From assembly GCF_009664365.1 (NCBI RefSeq), contig NZ_CP044310.1, positions 2,987,001-3,051,000 of the forward strand: 64,000 bases of DNA, written 5' to 3'. This document shows, piece by piece, positions 8,696-18,105 of the stretch. The position numbers were made by a program, and so were the translations under genes. How positions within the stretch are numbered: position 1 is the first letter of the stretch; each line of letters opens with the position of its first letter. Origin of the DNA: Paenibacillus xylanilyticus. GTDB taxonomy: Bacteria; Bacillota; Bacilli; Paenibacillales; Paenibacillaceae. The notes under the pieces are model-generated. The model worked only from the letters and a program-made list of their open reading frames with translations, searched no databases and was not told the DNA's origin.

Positions 8696-9757
8696 CTATT
8701 CTTCATAAGGCAGGATGGCATAGATTTTCCAGCTGTTATCATTCATTTTTTTGAGTTTATACAATCCGTCCATGGAAACCGTTTCTTCCTGTTGTTCTTT
8801 ACCCGAATGGATCGTTACTTTCATCTTGCCGCCTTCTGCTTCTAATACAGCCAAACGGTTAGAGGTTTCGATGACAGTAAAATTCGGTTGGGAGAGCATC
8901 TCAATATCCATTGTGGTTCCCTCATCTACTACAGAAGTGATATCCTCCAGAGACGTAAAATTGGATGAAAGCTGATATCCGGTGTAATAGGTTGCATAGG
9001 TTACGGACAGCTGATCATAGTTATGATCCGTCATGGCTTGAATTTCCGAGTCCGTAGCAGTGGAAGCCAGTGCCGTCAGTTCAGATGCCTCCGGCAGCTC
9101 GGTTTGCTCCAATTGTAAAGCTCGTTCAAGCATAACTACAGCTTGAGCACGTGTAGCTTTTGCGAAAGGCTGAAACGTAGTTGTTGTCATTCCTGAAACA
9201 ATACCAGCCTGGCTCGCTTTGGTAATGGCGGAAGCTGCATAATAGTTTGGAACGTCCTTGAAGGTTATGGATTCACCTTTAAACTCGACTGTATCGGAGA
9301 ACGCACGTACGACCATTACCGCGATATCACCGCGTGTGATCGGGAGGTCAGGTCCGAATTCAGTGCTGCTTACACCCCCAACGACGCCAAGTGAACTGGC
9401 AATCCGAATGGACTCCGCATACCATTTGCCTGCTTTTACATCACTGAAGGATTTTCCCTGAGCTGTACTATGTAGTCCTGTAGCCTGAACAAGAATAGCT
9501 ACGAATTCTGCACGAGTGATGGGATGATTGGGCTTAAGAGCGACCTCGCCATTGCCCAGGCTGTAACCGTTAAGAAGGTCAGCGTTAACGAAGTTGTCAA
9601 GCGTATCGTATGCCCAGTGGCCATCAATATCTGTCGGGAAATACAAATCCAGCGATTTGTACGAATCGGCAGCCTGGGCTTTGCTCCACGAAATAGGGAA
9701 TACCACAAGGATCATGGCGAAGAAGCAAAGAGTGATGCGGTTAATCGTTTGTCTCAT
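8696..9757 (-). CDS. S-layer-homology (SLH) domain protein
   Basis: A 353-residue exported protein. A signal peptide (about 1-29, ending SKAQA) is followed by three SLH motifs: about 40-93 (DIDGHWAYDTLDNFVNADLL ... TRAEF), 103-155 (FSDVKAGKWYAESI ... TRGDIAVM) and 165-215 (FKDVPNYYAASAI ... TRAQAVVML). They should bind pyruvylated secondary cell-wall polymer and fix the protein to the surface. The C-terminal 130 residues form a small unassigned domain (NTF2-like in pattern: YATYYTGYQLSSNFTSL ... SWKIYAILPY). Function beyond wall attachment is unknown. AGGAGG lies 12 nt before the ATG. Confidence 0.85.
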   Translation of the reverse strand: MRQTINRITLCFFAMILVVFPISWSKAQAADSYKSLDLYFPTDIDGHWAYDTLDNFVNADLLNGYSLGNGEVALKPNHPITRAEFVAILVQATGLHSTAQGKSFSDVKAGKWYAESIRIASSLGVVGGVSSTEFGPDLPITRGDIAVMVVRAFSDTVEFKGESITFKDVPNYYAASAITKASQAGIVSGMTTTTFQPFAKATRAQAVVMLERALQLEQTELPEASELTALASTATDSEIQAMTDHNYDQLSVTYATYYTGYQLSSNFTSLEDITSVVDEGTTMDIEMLSQPNFTVIETSNRLAVLEAEGGKMKVTIHSGKEQQEETVSMDGLYKLKKMNDNSWKIYAILPYEE

Positions 9758-9943
9758 CTAGGAAGTTCCTCCTGTAAATTGAAATTTGCCGTCATTCAGC
9801 ATAACAGAGAAGGGGGTGGATGGCTAAAGGAAATCTTTACTAACGATTTAATCTATTAAATTTGAGACTAAAGATCCATTTATATTCCATATATTAACTT
9901 ATATTATATATAGTGTAAATTATATTTTAGGAGAGTGAATGAT

Positions 9944-10550
9944 GTGAAAAAGAGTAAATTGTTTTTTGCCATGGTCATGAGCATACTTATAGCCATTTCG
10001 TTACCTGGTATCGGTCAGAGCTCTAAGACATTCGCTGCGACAGAACGGACACCTGTTGTCTTTGTTCATGGATTAACAGGCTCCGATAGCAATTTCACTT
10101 ATATTGAAAGTTATCTGCGTGGTCAAGGCTGGTCCAGAGATGAGCTGTTTGCGATTGATCTGCCCAGCAAGCAGGGAAAATCAGCTGTTGAATTCTGCAG
10201 CTATCAGTCAATTCGTAGACAATGTACTTAGGGAAACAGGTCATAGCAAAGTCAACATTGTGGCTCATAGTATGGGCGGGGCTAATAGTTTATATTACAT
10301 ATTAAACCGTGGGGGTTCTACCAAAGTAGACAAGCTGGTCACCTTGGGAGGCGCCAATCGTTTGACAACATCTTCAGCGCCAGAGGGAGTTGAGGTTACT
10401 TCCATCTACTCTACCAGTGACACGATTGTATCTCCTGCACTTTCCCGTTTGAGCGGCGCGAATAACATACAGGTTTCGCTGGTTTCCCATATTGGTCTGC
10501 TCTTCAATTCACGGGTTAATGCCTTAATTAAGACAGCATTGAATGAATAG
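9944..10550 (+). pseudogene. Extracellular lipase (LipA/EstA type) broken by a one-base frameshift
   Basis: The first part encodes a signal peptide and [10 protein letters not shown] (oxyanion-hole motif). Its frame then runs to a stop near 10231. The second half continues in the next frame with VAHSMGGAN (nucleophile serine in AxSxG), [17 protein letters not shown] (acid) and VSHIGLL (catalytic His), matching the ~180-residue Bacillus subtilis lipase fold almost end to end. Removing one A from GGGAAAA at 10174-10180 restores a single frame ([15 protein letters not shown], comparable with TGTNYNNGPVLSRFV of LipA). GTG 9944 is preferred as the start because AGGAG lies 10 nt upstream; GTG 9935 is too close. 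It is either a recent pseudogene or a sequencing error. Confidence 0.85.
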
Positions 10551-10573
10551 AGAGACAGCGGCAGCTGAATGAA

Positions 10574-10608
10574 ACATGAGTGATCCAGGAGGTCACTCGT
10601 GTTTTTTT
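10574..10608 (+). terminator. Rho-independent terminator of the lipase locus
   Basis: ACATGAGTGA / TCACTCGTGT stem with one mismatch, followed by seven T. Confidence 0.85.
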
Positions 10609-10712
10609 GTAATTTGCTAATGGATGAATTTATAATAGTTGTATTGTGCATTGCTGCGTCCATACATAGAATATTGGCTACCCAAATAGACACATCGAAG
10701 GAGCTTACACGA

Positions 10713-11306
10713 ATGACGATGACCGAGAAAGAAAAAGCACAACAAGGACTCTTATATGATAATAACAACGACCCACAATTGGTAAACGAACGCCTTGAAG
10801 CAAAAGAGCTGTGCTACGACTACAACCAGCTTCGTCCGCGCATGATATCCGAAAGAGAAGCCATTATGAAAAAACTTTTGGCGAAAACAGGAGAGAAGTT
10901 TTGGATAGAACAGCCCTTTTATTGTGATCAAGGATACAACATTGAGATTGGAGAAAACTTCTATTGTAATCATAATACGGTGATGCTGGATGCAGCGAAG
11001 ATTACCTTTGGCGCCAATGTGTTCATTGCACCGAATTGTGGATTTTACACTGCTGGCCATCCCCTGGATGTTGAACAGCGCAATCAAGGGTTGGAGATTG
11101 CCCTCCCGATTACCGTAGGGGACAATGTGTGGATTGGCGGAGGCGTATCTGTGCTTGCAGGTGTAACGATTGCAGATAATACGGTGATCGGCGCGGGAAG
11201 CGTAGTGACGAAGGATATACCGGCAGGAGTCATTGCTGCAGGCAACCCATGCAGAGTCATTCGAGCGATTACGGAAGCGGATAAGAATAAATATCCTAGA
11301 GGGTAA
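10713..11306 (+). CDS. Sugar O-acetyltransferase (maltose/galactoside type, LbH fold)
   Basis: A 197-residue cytoplasmic acetyl-CoA-dependent transferase. The N-terminal Mac domain (MTEKEKAQQGLLYDNNNDPQ) is followed by left-handed beta-helix hexapeptide repeats (IGENFYCNHNTVMLDAAKIT ... ITVGDNVWIGGGVSVLAGVT). The catalytic His is in FYTAGHPLDVEQRNQGLE and the acetyl-CoA-site tail is AAGNPCRVIR. This matches Maa/LacA enzymes that acetylate maltose, glucose or galactosides for detoxification. An upstream in-frame extension to 10599 exists, but AAGGAG ends 9 nt before ATG 10713 and the protein then has family length. It has its own terminator at 11339. Confidence 0.88.
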   Translation: MTMTEKEKAQQGLLYDNNNDPQLVNERLEAKELCYDYNQLRPRMISEREAIMKKLLAKTGEKFWIEQPFYCDQGYNIEIGENFYCNHNTVMLDAAKITFGANVFIAPNCGFYTAGHPLDVEQRNQGLEIALPITVGDNVWIGGGVSVLAGVTIADNTVIGAGSVVTKDIPAGVIAAGNPCRVIRAITEADKNKYPRG

Positions 11307-11338
11307 ATGGGTCATAACCCAAGAGAATAGAAGAGAGA

Positions 11339-11368
11339 ACGGGAGCCAGTTTACTGGAACCCGTTTTT
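11339..11368 (+). terminator. Rho-independent terminator of the acetyltransferase gene
   Basis: ACGGG-AG-CCAGT / ACTGG-AA-CCCGT stem, then TTTTT. Confidence 0.85.
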
Positions 11369-11514
11369 AGTTTCATTGATTTGGCGTTGACGGATGCATT
11401 CCCTTTAGAAGAATGAACGAAATGATCACATGTCTTGAGCTTCAGAGCAAAGTATTTCTTGCAGAAAAGCGTTATGGTTATGTTTGCAGGAGATGACAGA
11501 AGGTAGGAAGAAGA

Positions 11515-12414
11515 ATGGATGTACAACGAACTGAAAAACTAATTCATGCTCCAAAAGGAATGGAACAGGCACCAGACAAAGAGGGAAGCTTGAAATGGAA
11601 TGGGCTGACAGTCATCCAGTTTTGCTTGCATACGCAGGGAACCAGAGGAAGCTTTTTCCTGAAAAATCATCTGCTGCTGTTCGTTAAATCAGGTGTATAT
11701 ACGGTTAAATACAAGAACGAAAAGCATACGGTACGGAGCAATGAAATGATATTCTTGCACAAAGCGATCAAAGTAGACTACGAAAAGTCGGGTGAGCCTG
11801 GTACTGAATATTTGCTGGATTATATGATGTTTTATCTGAACGGGGATATACTTCATAAGTTCGCAGATTTTGCAGATTGGAAGGCCATTCTTTTCACAAG
11901 TGAGGTCGCCCAGGTATCTGTCATTACAGTTACCGCCCCAATGAGAGCATATATTAACTCCCTAAAATCATATTTTCACCAATCTGATTCGATCAGCGAC
12001 GGATTGGTCGGCGTCAAGTTCATGGAGCTGCTGTTTCATCTTGCTGAAGCAAACACAAACTTGCTGCAACAGCTGCTGTATCCCCATCCTACTGAACGGA
12101 GTCAGATTGAACAAGTCGTAGAAGAGAATGTGACCAATCCCGTTTCCATCGAAGATCTGGCCTATTTGTCTGGCAAAAGCCTGTCGACGTTCAAGCGGGA
12201 ATTTCGGGCATTGTATAACACTTCTCCGTTAAAATGGATACGTAATCGCAGACTGGATCTGGCCAGTCAGCTCCTGCTCGAGTCGACACAATCGGTAACG
12301 GATATCTGTTACGCCTGCGGCTTCGAAAATACGACTCATTTTTCCAAGGTGTTTAAAATGCGCTTTGATCTTTCGCCAACGGAATATAGACGACAGAACT
12401 TAAGAAAAGAATAA
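11515..12414 (+). CDS. AraC-family regulator with cupin-like N-terminal domain
   Basis: A 299-residue regulator. An N-terminal jelly-roll sensing domain (FFLKNHLLLFVKSGVYTVKY ... RSNEMIFLHKA) is joined to a C-terminal double helix-turn-helix: SIEDLAYLSGKSLSTFKREF and VTDICYACGFENTTHFSKVF, ending in the LSPTEYRR signature. The stop is 16 bp before the aldo/keto reductase start, so the two are co-transcribed and the reductase is the likely target. The effector cannot be read. The start overlaps no other gene and is preceded by AGGTAGGAAGA. Confidence 0.85.
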   Translation: MDVQRTEKLIHAPKGMEQAPDKEGSLKWNGLTVIQFCLHTQGTRGSFFLKNHLLLFVKSGVYTVKYKNEKHTVRSNEMIFLHKAIKVDYEKSGEPGTEYLLDYMMFYLNGDILHKFADFADWKAILFTSEVAQVSVITVTAPMRAYINSLKSYFHQSDSISDGLVGVKFMELLFHLAEANTNLLQQLLYPHPTERSQIEQVVEENVTNPVSIEDLAYLSGKSLSTFKREFRALYNTSPLKWIRNRRLDLASQLLLESTQSVTDICYACGFENTTHFSKVFKMRFDLSPTEYRRQNLRKE

Positions 12415-12430
12415 CGAGGAGGATGAGAAA

Positions 12431-13420
12431 ATGGAGTATGTGAAGCTGGGGAAGACAGGGTTGGATGTCTCTAGAATTTGCCTGGGATGCATGGGATTTG
12501 GGGATGCCAGCCGATGGATTCATCAATGGGTACTGAACGAGGAGAATAGCCGGCCTGTCATTAAGAAGGCTCTGGAGCTTGGTATTAACTTTTTTGATAC
12601 AGCGAATGTCTATTCTCTGGGAGCAAGTGAAGAGATCCTTGGGCGGGCCTTGAAAGATTATGCCAAACGAGACGAGGTTGTTATTGCCACCAAGGTGCAT
12701 GGACGAATGCATGAAGGACCGAACGGCGCCGGATTGTCCCGCAAAGCGATCATGAGCGAAATTGATAAGAGTCTGATGCGGCTTGGAACTGACTATGTAG
12801 ATCTGTATCAAATTCATCGCTGGGACTACCATACCCCAATCGAAGAAACCATGGAGGCATTACACGATGTAGTCAAAGCCGGAAAAGTAAGATATCTTGG
12901 TGCTTCTGCGATGTACGCCTGGCAGTTCCAAAAGGCCTTGTTTGTCGCTGAGCGCAATGGCTGGACCAAATTCGTTTCCATGCAAAATCATCTGAACTTA
13001 CTGTACCGTGAAGAGGAACGAGAGATGCTTCCCCTATGCAAGGAGGAAGGGATCGGAGTCATTCCCTACAGCCCGCTTGCTTCAGGTAGACTGACACGTG
13101 ACTGGTCGGAATCAACGCATCGCTCGGAGACGGATCAGGTGCAGAAATCCAAATACGACTCTACTGCCGATACGGATCGCTTCATTGTAGAGCGGGTTGC
13201 AGAGATCGCAAGTAAGCACAGTGTTCCGCGGGTTCACATTGCTCTGGCATGGCTTCTGCAGAAGCAGCCCGTAACAGCTCCCATTATCGGTGCGACGAAG
13301 ATATCACATCTGGAGGATGCCCTTGCAGCCATGGACCTGAAGCTGACAGCAGAAGAAGTCGCGTGGTTGGAAGAAACTTATGTGCCACATCCGGTTGTGG
13401 GTTTAATTCCAATTCAATAA
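12431..13420 (+). CDS. Aldo/keto reductase (YghZ/Tas-like)
   Basis: A 329-residue NADPH-dependent (beta/alpha)8 oxidoreductase. The catalytic tetrad is visible: Asp and Tyr in FFDTANVYSLGASEE, Lys in IATKVHGRM, His in YQIHRWD. The cofactor-loop motif is IPYSPLASGRLT, and the C-terminal PIIGATKISHLEDALAAMDL supplies the NADP phosphate contacts. It should reduce aldehydes, ketones or sugars in the cytoplasm; the true substrate is unknown. It forms an operon with the AraC gene just upstream and begins after a strong GAGGAGGATGAG site. Confidence 0.88.
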   Translation: MEYVKLGKTGLDVSRICLGCMGFGDASRWIHQWVLNEENSRPVIKKALELGINFFDTANVYSLGASEEILGRALKDYAKRDEVVIATKVHGRMHEGPNGAGLSRKAIMSEIDKSLMRLGTDYVDLYQIHRWDYHTPIEETMEALHDVVKAGKVRYLGASAMYAWQFQKALFVAERNGWTKFVSMQNHLNLLYREEEREMLPLCKEEGIGVIPYSPLASGRLTRDWSESTHRSETDQVQKSKYDSTADTDRFIVERVAEIASKHSVPRVHIALAWLLQKQPVTAPIIGATKISHLEDALAAMDLKLTAEEVAWLEETYVPHPVVGLIPIQ

Positions 13421-13435
13421 TTAATGTGAATATAT

Positions 13436-13473
13436 GAGCGGATGAAGGGCTTGCCCTATCGTTCGCTTTTTTT
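13436..13473 (+). terminator. Rho-independent terminator of the AraC/aldo-keto reductase operon
   Basis: A stem with core AGGGC / GCCCT and outer AGCG / CGCT pairs, followed by seven T. Confidence 0.75.
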
Positions 13474-13558
13474 GTTTTTCTGCCTTCAACATGAAAAAGG
13501 ACCAATTGGGAAAGGATACCTTAAGCGGTCCAAAATATTACAGAAGAGGAATGAAGAA

Positions 13559-14989
13559 ATGAGTAAAGCATCAGAGACCTCAACGGAGGATAAGAAACTA
13601 AAATGGTGGCAGCTCAGCTTGCTTGGTGTAGCAGGCACGATTGGTACAGGCTACTTTCTGGGCTCCAGCCTCGCGATTTCGATCGGTGGCCCGGCAGTAT
13701 TACTGGCTTACATTTTGGCTGCCCTCGGTACATATGTAGTTTTTGATGCCTTGGCTAGAATGACATCGGATCACCCAGAGCAGGGATCTTTTCGTTCCTA
13801 TGCCAAGAAGGCATTCGGAAGCTGGGCTGGCTTTGCCAGTGGGTGGGTGTATTGGTTTTCCGAGCTGCTAATTATGGGAAGTCAGTTGACGGCCTTGTCC
13901 ATTTTTTCGCGTTTTTGGTTCCCGAATGTTCCTCTCTGGATATTTGCAGCCGGATTTGGAATTGTAGGGCTATGCATCGTGTTCTTCGGAAATAAAGGGT
14001 TTGACCGGGTTGAAAATGTACTTGCCATTATTAAGATCGCAGCCATTCTTATGTTTCTGGTACTTGCTATCGCGCTTCTCGCAGGGTGGATTGGGGGAAC
14101 GAAGTACGAGCATAACGTACCGCTGAGCATGACTGAAATTTTCCCGAAAGGTGGGATCGGTCTGTGGTCTGCATTCCTATTTGCTTTTTATGCCTATGGG
14201 GGAATTGAGGTACTCGGAATTATGTCCTACCGGCTTCAAAAGCCGGAAGAGGCTCCCAAGGCAGGCAAAGTGATGCTGATCTCGCTTTCAACGGTTTACG
14301 TTGTGTCGATCGGACTTGCTTTGACCATGGTTCCGCTTGGTGCCTTTAATCCCAAAGAGAGTCCCTTTGTACTGGCACTGAGCAGTGATCATTTGGCATT
14401 TGTTCCGCATTTGTTCAATGGAGTGTTGATTGTAGCAGGTTTCTCTACCATGACGGCGTCACTTTATGCGGTGACCTCCATGATGCTGACATTGGCACAG
14501 GAAGGAGACGCTCCGCGGTTGTTCTCGCGAAAATGGAAGAAGAAGTATCCATTATCCGCACTCTCACTGATCGGATGCGGCCTTATCGCAACCATCGTCA
14601 TGTCTTTGCTGCTTCCTGGCAAGGTCTATGAATATGTAACAACTGCGGCTGGATTGATGCTCATGTACAATTGGTTGTTCATTTTGTTATCTTCTGGCCG
14701 CCTTCTGAAAGCAGGGAGGTTCAGCGTTGTCAAACGATGGATTGGGCTGGTACTGATTGGCCTCGCTGTAACAGGTACGCTTTTCCATCCCCTGAGTCGA
14801 CCCGGCTTCTTTATCAGTCTGCTGCTTGTCTTAGTTATTGGAATTAGCGATATGATTGTGCAAAGGGTTCGGAAGAAGCAAAAGGAAGAGCCCACCAGCA
14901 CAGCTCAGGAAGAAGAGCCGCATAACCCCCTGGAAAGTCCCAGCTTCCACATTACCGGGATGAGACTTCGCAAAAGCAAGCTTAAATGA
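13559..14989 (+). CDS. Amino-acid permease of the APC superfamily
   Basis: A 476-residue integral membrane protein with about 12 hydrophobic helices. The N-terminal motif GVAGTIGTGYFLGSSLAISI is the APC substrate-binding TM1 (G-x-G break), with conserved FYAYGGIEVLG in TM6. It resembles AnsP/YtnA-type amino-acid:proton symporters; the transported amino acid cannot be deduced. An open frame extends upstream to 13442, but that part lacks a good ribosome site and overlaps the preceding terminator. ATG 13559 has GAGG about 9 nt upstream. A nested inverted repeat (GGACC ... AAGG/CCTT ... GGTCC, 13499-13532) lies in the leader and might be regulatory. The C-terminal tail is hydrophilic and Glu/Lys-rich. 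Confidence 0.85.
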   Translation: MSKASETSTEDKKLKWWQLSLLGVAGTIGTGYFLGSSLAISIGGPAVLLAYILAALGTYVVFDALARMTSDHPEQGSFRSYAKKAFGSWAGFASGWVYWFSELLIMGSQLTALSIFSRFWFPNVPLWIFAAGFGIVGLCIVFFGNKGFDRVENVLAIIKIAAILMFLVLAIALLAGWIGGTKYEHNVPLSMTEIFPKGGIGLWSAFLFAFYAYGGIEVLGIMSYRLQKPEEAPKAGKVMLISLSTVYVVSIGLALTMVPLGAFNPKESPFVLALSSDHLAFVPHLFNGVLIVAGFSTMTASLYAVTSMMLTLAQEGDAPRLFSRKWKKKYPLSALSLIGCGLIATIVMSLLLPGKVYEYVTTAAGLMLMYNWLFILLSSGRLLKAGRFSVVKRWIGLVLIGLAVTGTLFHPLSRPGFFISLLLVLVIGISDMIVQRVRKKQKEEPTSTAQEEEPHNPLESPSFHITGMRLRKSKLK

Positions 14990-15172
14990 AAAAAAGGAAT
15001 TTAACGGCTTTCGCACCCTTGTCCAACTGAGCAGCATTGATGGGACCGATTGGGGCTGATAACGAAATCCCCAGTAAGATTTATCCTAGTACCATGAACG
15101 TTGTCCTCTCCTTTCATGTACTTTATCAGCTTATTCCAAGGAATACTTAAATAGGACAACATCTAGATTTTG

Positions 15173-15202
15173 GCATAATCTTTACGGAAATGATCCATAT
15201 TA
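15173..15202 (+). promoter_or_regulatory. Sigma-G promoter of the germination operon
   Basis: GCATA (15173-15177), 18-bp spacer, CATATTA (15196-15202). This fits the sigma-G consensus GHATR-N18-CATNHTA at every defined position and sits just upstream of the AAGGAGGTGA ribosome site, as expected for forespore-specific ger genes. The rest of 14990-15226 shows no gene. Confidence 0.8.
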
Positions 15203-15226
15203 AACGGAAATAAAGGAGGTGAGATT

Positions 15227-16846
15227 ATGCTACTCCGTTGGATGAAAAGAGTATTTCAATCACAACCGCTACCTCAGAAGAACGAGAAATCCTTTCAAAA
15301 TCAAACAAAGCCATTTGCAAAACTGGATCCATCACTTTCAAATACACTTAGCTCCATTAGAGAAGCTTTTAAGAATAGTCCGGATTTTGTGGTTCGTGAA
15401 TTTGCTGAATCTGCAGCCTATGATATCCCATTAGCGGTTTGCTATATTGAAGGTTTAACTGACCCAGTCCTGCTTGTAGAGCTAATGGAACATGTCGTCC
15501 ATTTTGTTAATACTGCCCCATCTAATGAGGAATTACGAGCGGACGATGTCGTGAGAAGGATTTTACCTACGGGTCATATTGAAAATCTGGATTCACCAGA
15601 TCTGATTTACCGCGCAATTTTAACCGGGCATGTGGTTGTACTGGTTGATGGTGAGCGTTATGCCATAGCAGTTCCCATTCCCGGAGGAGCAAGAAGGTCA
15701 GTGGAAGAGCCGACTTCTCAGACTGTAGTTAGGGGACCTAAGGAAGGTTTCACCGAAGAAATCAATACCAATATGACTTTAATTCGGCGAAAAATACGGA
15801 CTCCTGATTTGAAATTTCAAATGCATCATATCGGAGACTATACACAAACATCGGTTGCTGTGGCTTATATTCAGGGCATAGCCAAGCCGGAAGTGGTAGC
15901 AGAAGTGACGAAGCGTTTAAGCGCCATTCATACGGACAGTATACTCGAGAGTGGTTACATAGAGGAGTTCATTCAGGACGCTCCGATCACCCCTTTTCCA
16001 ACGCTGATCAATACCGAGCGGCCCGATACAGTAGCCGGCAGTTTGCTCGATGGACAAGTAGCGATACTTGTTGACGGGACACCATTTGCTCTTATTGGCC
16101 CCGTGACTTTTTTTAACTTTTTTCAAACGACAGAAGATTACTACCAGCGTTATGATATTTCTACTTTTTTGAGAGCCATTCGATTAATGTCTTTTTTGGT
16201 CTCTTTGCTGCTCCCATCTACTTTCATTGCATTAACCACATTCCAACAAGAGATGATTCCTACTACCTTATTAATTACACTTGCCGCACAGCGGGAGGGT
16301 GTGCCTTTTCCTGCGTTACTTGAAGCGTTACTTATGGAAATTACGTTTGAGGTCATTCGTGAGGCAGGCGTTCGGATGCCACGAGCGATTGGGCCAGCGA
16401 TATCCATTGTAGGTGCATTGGTTATTGGCCAAGCGGCAGTAGAAGCGGGATTGGTTTCCGGAGCGATGGTTATCGTGGTATCGTTCACGGCCATCTCCAA
16501 CTTTGTTATTCCTTACTTCAGCATGGCAACAGCAGTACGTTTGATGCGTTTTCCATTCATGCTGCTGGCTGGTACCCTTGGATTGTTCGGTATATTGGTA
16601 GGTGCAGTGCCATTGTTGGTTCATTTGATATCGCTCAAGTCATTGGGTGCGGATTATATGATGCCTTTCAGCCCGTTTTACAAGTCAAACATGAAGGATC
16701 TGATCTTGCGGGTACCTTGGTGGGCGATGAAGACGAGACCGAATGAAAAAGCAGGGCCCAACAAAACAAGGCAATCGGCAAATCAATATCCCTCAGGCTC
16801 CAACAGTGTTGTAGAACATATTCAAGAACCTGAACCTGATAGATAA
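15227..16846 (+). CDS. Spore germination receptor subunit A (GerA/GerKA family)
   Basis: A 539-residue A subunit of a nutrient germinant receptor. The N-terminal ~300 residues form the soluble ligand-sensing domain (VREFAESAAYDIPLAVCYIEGLTDP; ILVDGTPFALIGPVTFFNFF). The C-terminal half has about five membrane helices, with the conserved PTTLLITLAAQREGVPFPA and EAGVRMPRAIG. It sits in the inner membrane of the spore and, with the C and B subunits, triggers ion release when amino acids or sugars bind. It is the first gene of a three-gene operon, 15 bp before subunit C, under a forespore sigma-G promoter. Which germinant it senses cannot be told from sequence. Confidence 0.93.
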   Translation: MLLRWMKRVFQSQPLPQKNEKSFQNQTKPFAKLDPSLSNTLSSIREAFKNSPDFVVREFAESAAYDIPLAVCYIEGLTDPVLLVELMEHVVHFVNTAPSNEELRADDVVRRILPTGHIENLDSPDLIYRAILTGHVVVLVDGERYAIAVPIPGGARRSVEEPTSQTVVRGPKEGFTEEINTNMTLIRRKIRTPDLKFQMHHIGDYTQTSVAVAYIQGIAKPEVVAEVTKRLSAIHTDSILESGYIEEFIQDAPITPFPTLINTERPDTVAGSLLDGQVAILVDGTPFALIGPVTFFNFFQTTEDYYQRYDISTFLRAIRLMSFLVSLLLPSTFIALTTFQQEMIPTTLLITLAAQREGVPFPALLEALLMEITFEVIREAGVRMPRAIGPAISIVGALVIGQAAVEAGLVSGAMVIVVSFTAISNFVIPYFSMATAVRLMRFPFMLLAGTLGLFGILVGAVPLLVHLISLKSLGADYMMPFSPFYKSNMKDLILRVPWWAMKTRPNEKAGPNKTRQSANQYPSGSNSVVEHIQEPEPDR

Positions 16847-16861
16847 GAGGGAGGCAGTTTT

Positions 16862-18085
16862 GTGATCCGGTGTTTCTACATCCTTATACTCCTCGTTTCA
16901 GTGATCTCTATTGCCGGGTGTGGTAATCGTACGGAGCTGAATGAACTGGGCATTACGACTGCAGCAGGATATGACAGAAAGAACGGTAACTGGTTGATTA
17001 CCTATCAGATCATTGTTCCTCCTGCAAGCAGTACAAACGGATCTTCTGGTGGATCCCAATCCGCGGTGACTACCTTTTCATCTCAAGGGAAAACGATTAG
17101 GGAAGCGGTAGCCCAAAGCAGTCTGGAGAATCCCAAAAAGTTATACTTTTCACATACCAATGTCATATTAATTGGCCAAGAAGCCGCACAATATGGACTG
17201 TCAGAGATCTTGGATGACTACTATCGCAATATCGATGCCAGGGAATCGGTTAAGGTGATCATCGCAGATGGGCAGGCGAAAGATTACTTAAAGAAACTGG
17301 TACCACCAGAAAAACAACCTGGCCGGGCACTATCTCAGATTATAGAACGTAACCATGAGCTTGGATCCTATTATCCGGTCATGAATCTGCATGAAATTGC
17401 TTTGAAAATAACTTCCGACAGTGGTTCAGCGGGCATTCCCATCCTCACAGTAAAAGGGCAAGACACTAAACAACTGGAGTCCATCGATATTTTTAGGCAG
17501 ACATCAACGCGAGGCAAGCTAAGACTTCAAGGATTAAGTGTATTTTATAAAGATAAGCAAATCGGTGTATTGAATCAAAGAGAGAGTATGGGCATTTCGT
17601 GGCTAACTGACCGAGTGAATAGAACTAATTTGAGTTATGTCAATACACATGGTGAAATCAATTCTTTTTTGATTCAAAAAGCAAGTGTCAAGGTTGAGCC
17701 CGTGAAGTCGGGTCATCATTACAGCATTCAGGTGAATGCCAAAGTCAAAGCTGAACTGAATGAGAGCACAACACTTGCAGATATAACAAGCCCACATATT
17801 ATTGACGAATTGCAGCTGCAAGCTGAGCGAATCATTACCTCGCAGATGATGGAGGGGTGGAAAGCAAGTCAGCGGCTCCATGCCGACATGTTAAGCATTG
17901 CTAACAAAATTCATCAAAGACATCCAAAGGACTGGAAAACATTAAAAGAAAAGTGGCCGCAGGAGTTGGCACAGATGGAGATTAACGTAAACGTCGACGT
18001 AAGCCTAAGACGAACCGGGCTGCTGCAGGATTCATTCAGTCGGTTGCTTCATAAGGAAAGTGGAGAAAGTGAAGGGGAACATTAA
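16862..18085 (+). CDS. Spore germination receptor lipoprotein subunit C (GerC family)
   Basis: A 407-residue lipoprotein subunit. GTG 16862 is preceded by GAGGGAGG. A signal peptide ends in the lipobox SIAG-C, so the mature protein is lipid-anchored on the outer face of the inner spore membrane. The body shows the GerC pattern: GITTAAGYDRKNGNW, GKTIREAVAQSSLENPKKLYFSHTNVILIG, the C-terminal VNVDVSLRRTGLL strand. It is essential for receptor function in characterised homologues. Gene order is A-C-B, seen in several Bacillales receptors. It starts 15 bp after subunit A and ends 20 bp before subunit B. Confidence 0.92.
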   Translation: MIRCFYILILLVSVISIAGCGNRTELNELGITTAAGYDRKNGNWLITYQIIVPPASSTNGSSGGSQSAVTTFSSQGKTIREAVAQSSLENPKKLYFSHTNVILIGQEAAQYGLSEILDDYYRNIDARESVKVIIADGQAKDYLKKLVPPEKQPGRALSQIIERNHELGSYYPVMNLHEIALKITSDSGSAGIPILTVKGQDTKQLESIDIFRQTSTRGKLRLQGLSVFYKDKQIGVLNQRESMGISWLTDRVNRTNLSYVNTHGEINSFLIQKASVKVEPVKSGHHYSIQVNAKVKAELNESTTLADITSPHIIDELQLQAERIITSQMMEGWKASQRLHADMLSIANKIHQRHPKDWKTLKEKWPQELAQMEINVNVDVSLRRTGLLQDSFSRLLHKESGESEGEH

Positions 18086-18105
18086 CGCCAAGGAGATGTG
18101 TAAAT

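Noticed and set aside
10174..10180. GGGAAAA as a programmed -1 slippery site in the lipase gene
   Set aside because: The heptamer is in phase for a -1 slip, but the second half needs a +1 change of frame, so slippage would not restore the protein.
13442..13558. N-terminal extension of the amino-acid permease
   Set aside because: It overlaps the preceding terminator and lacks a ribosome site; APC permeases start near the chosen ATG.
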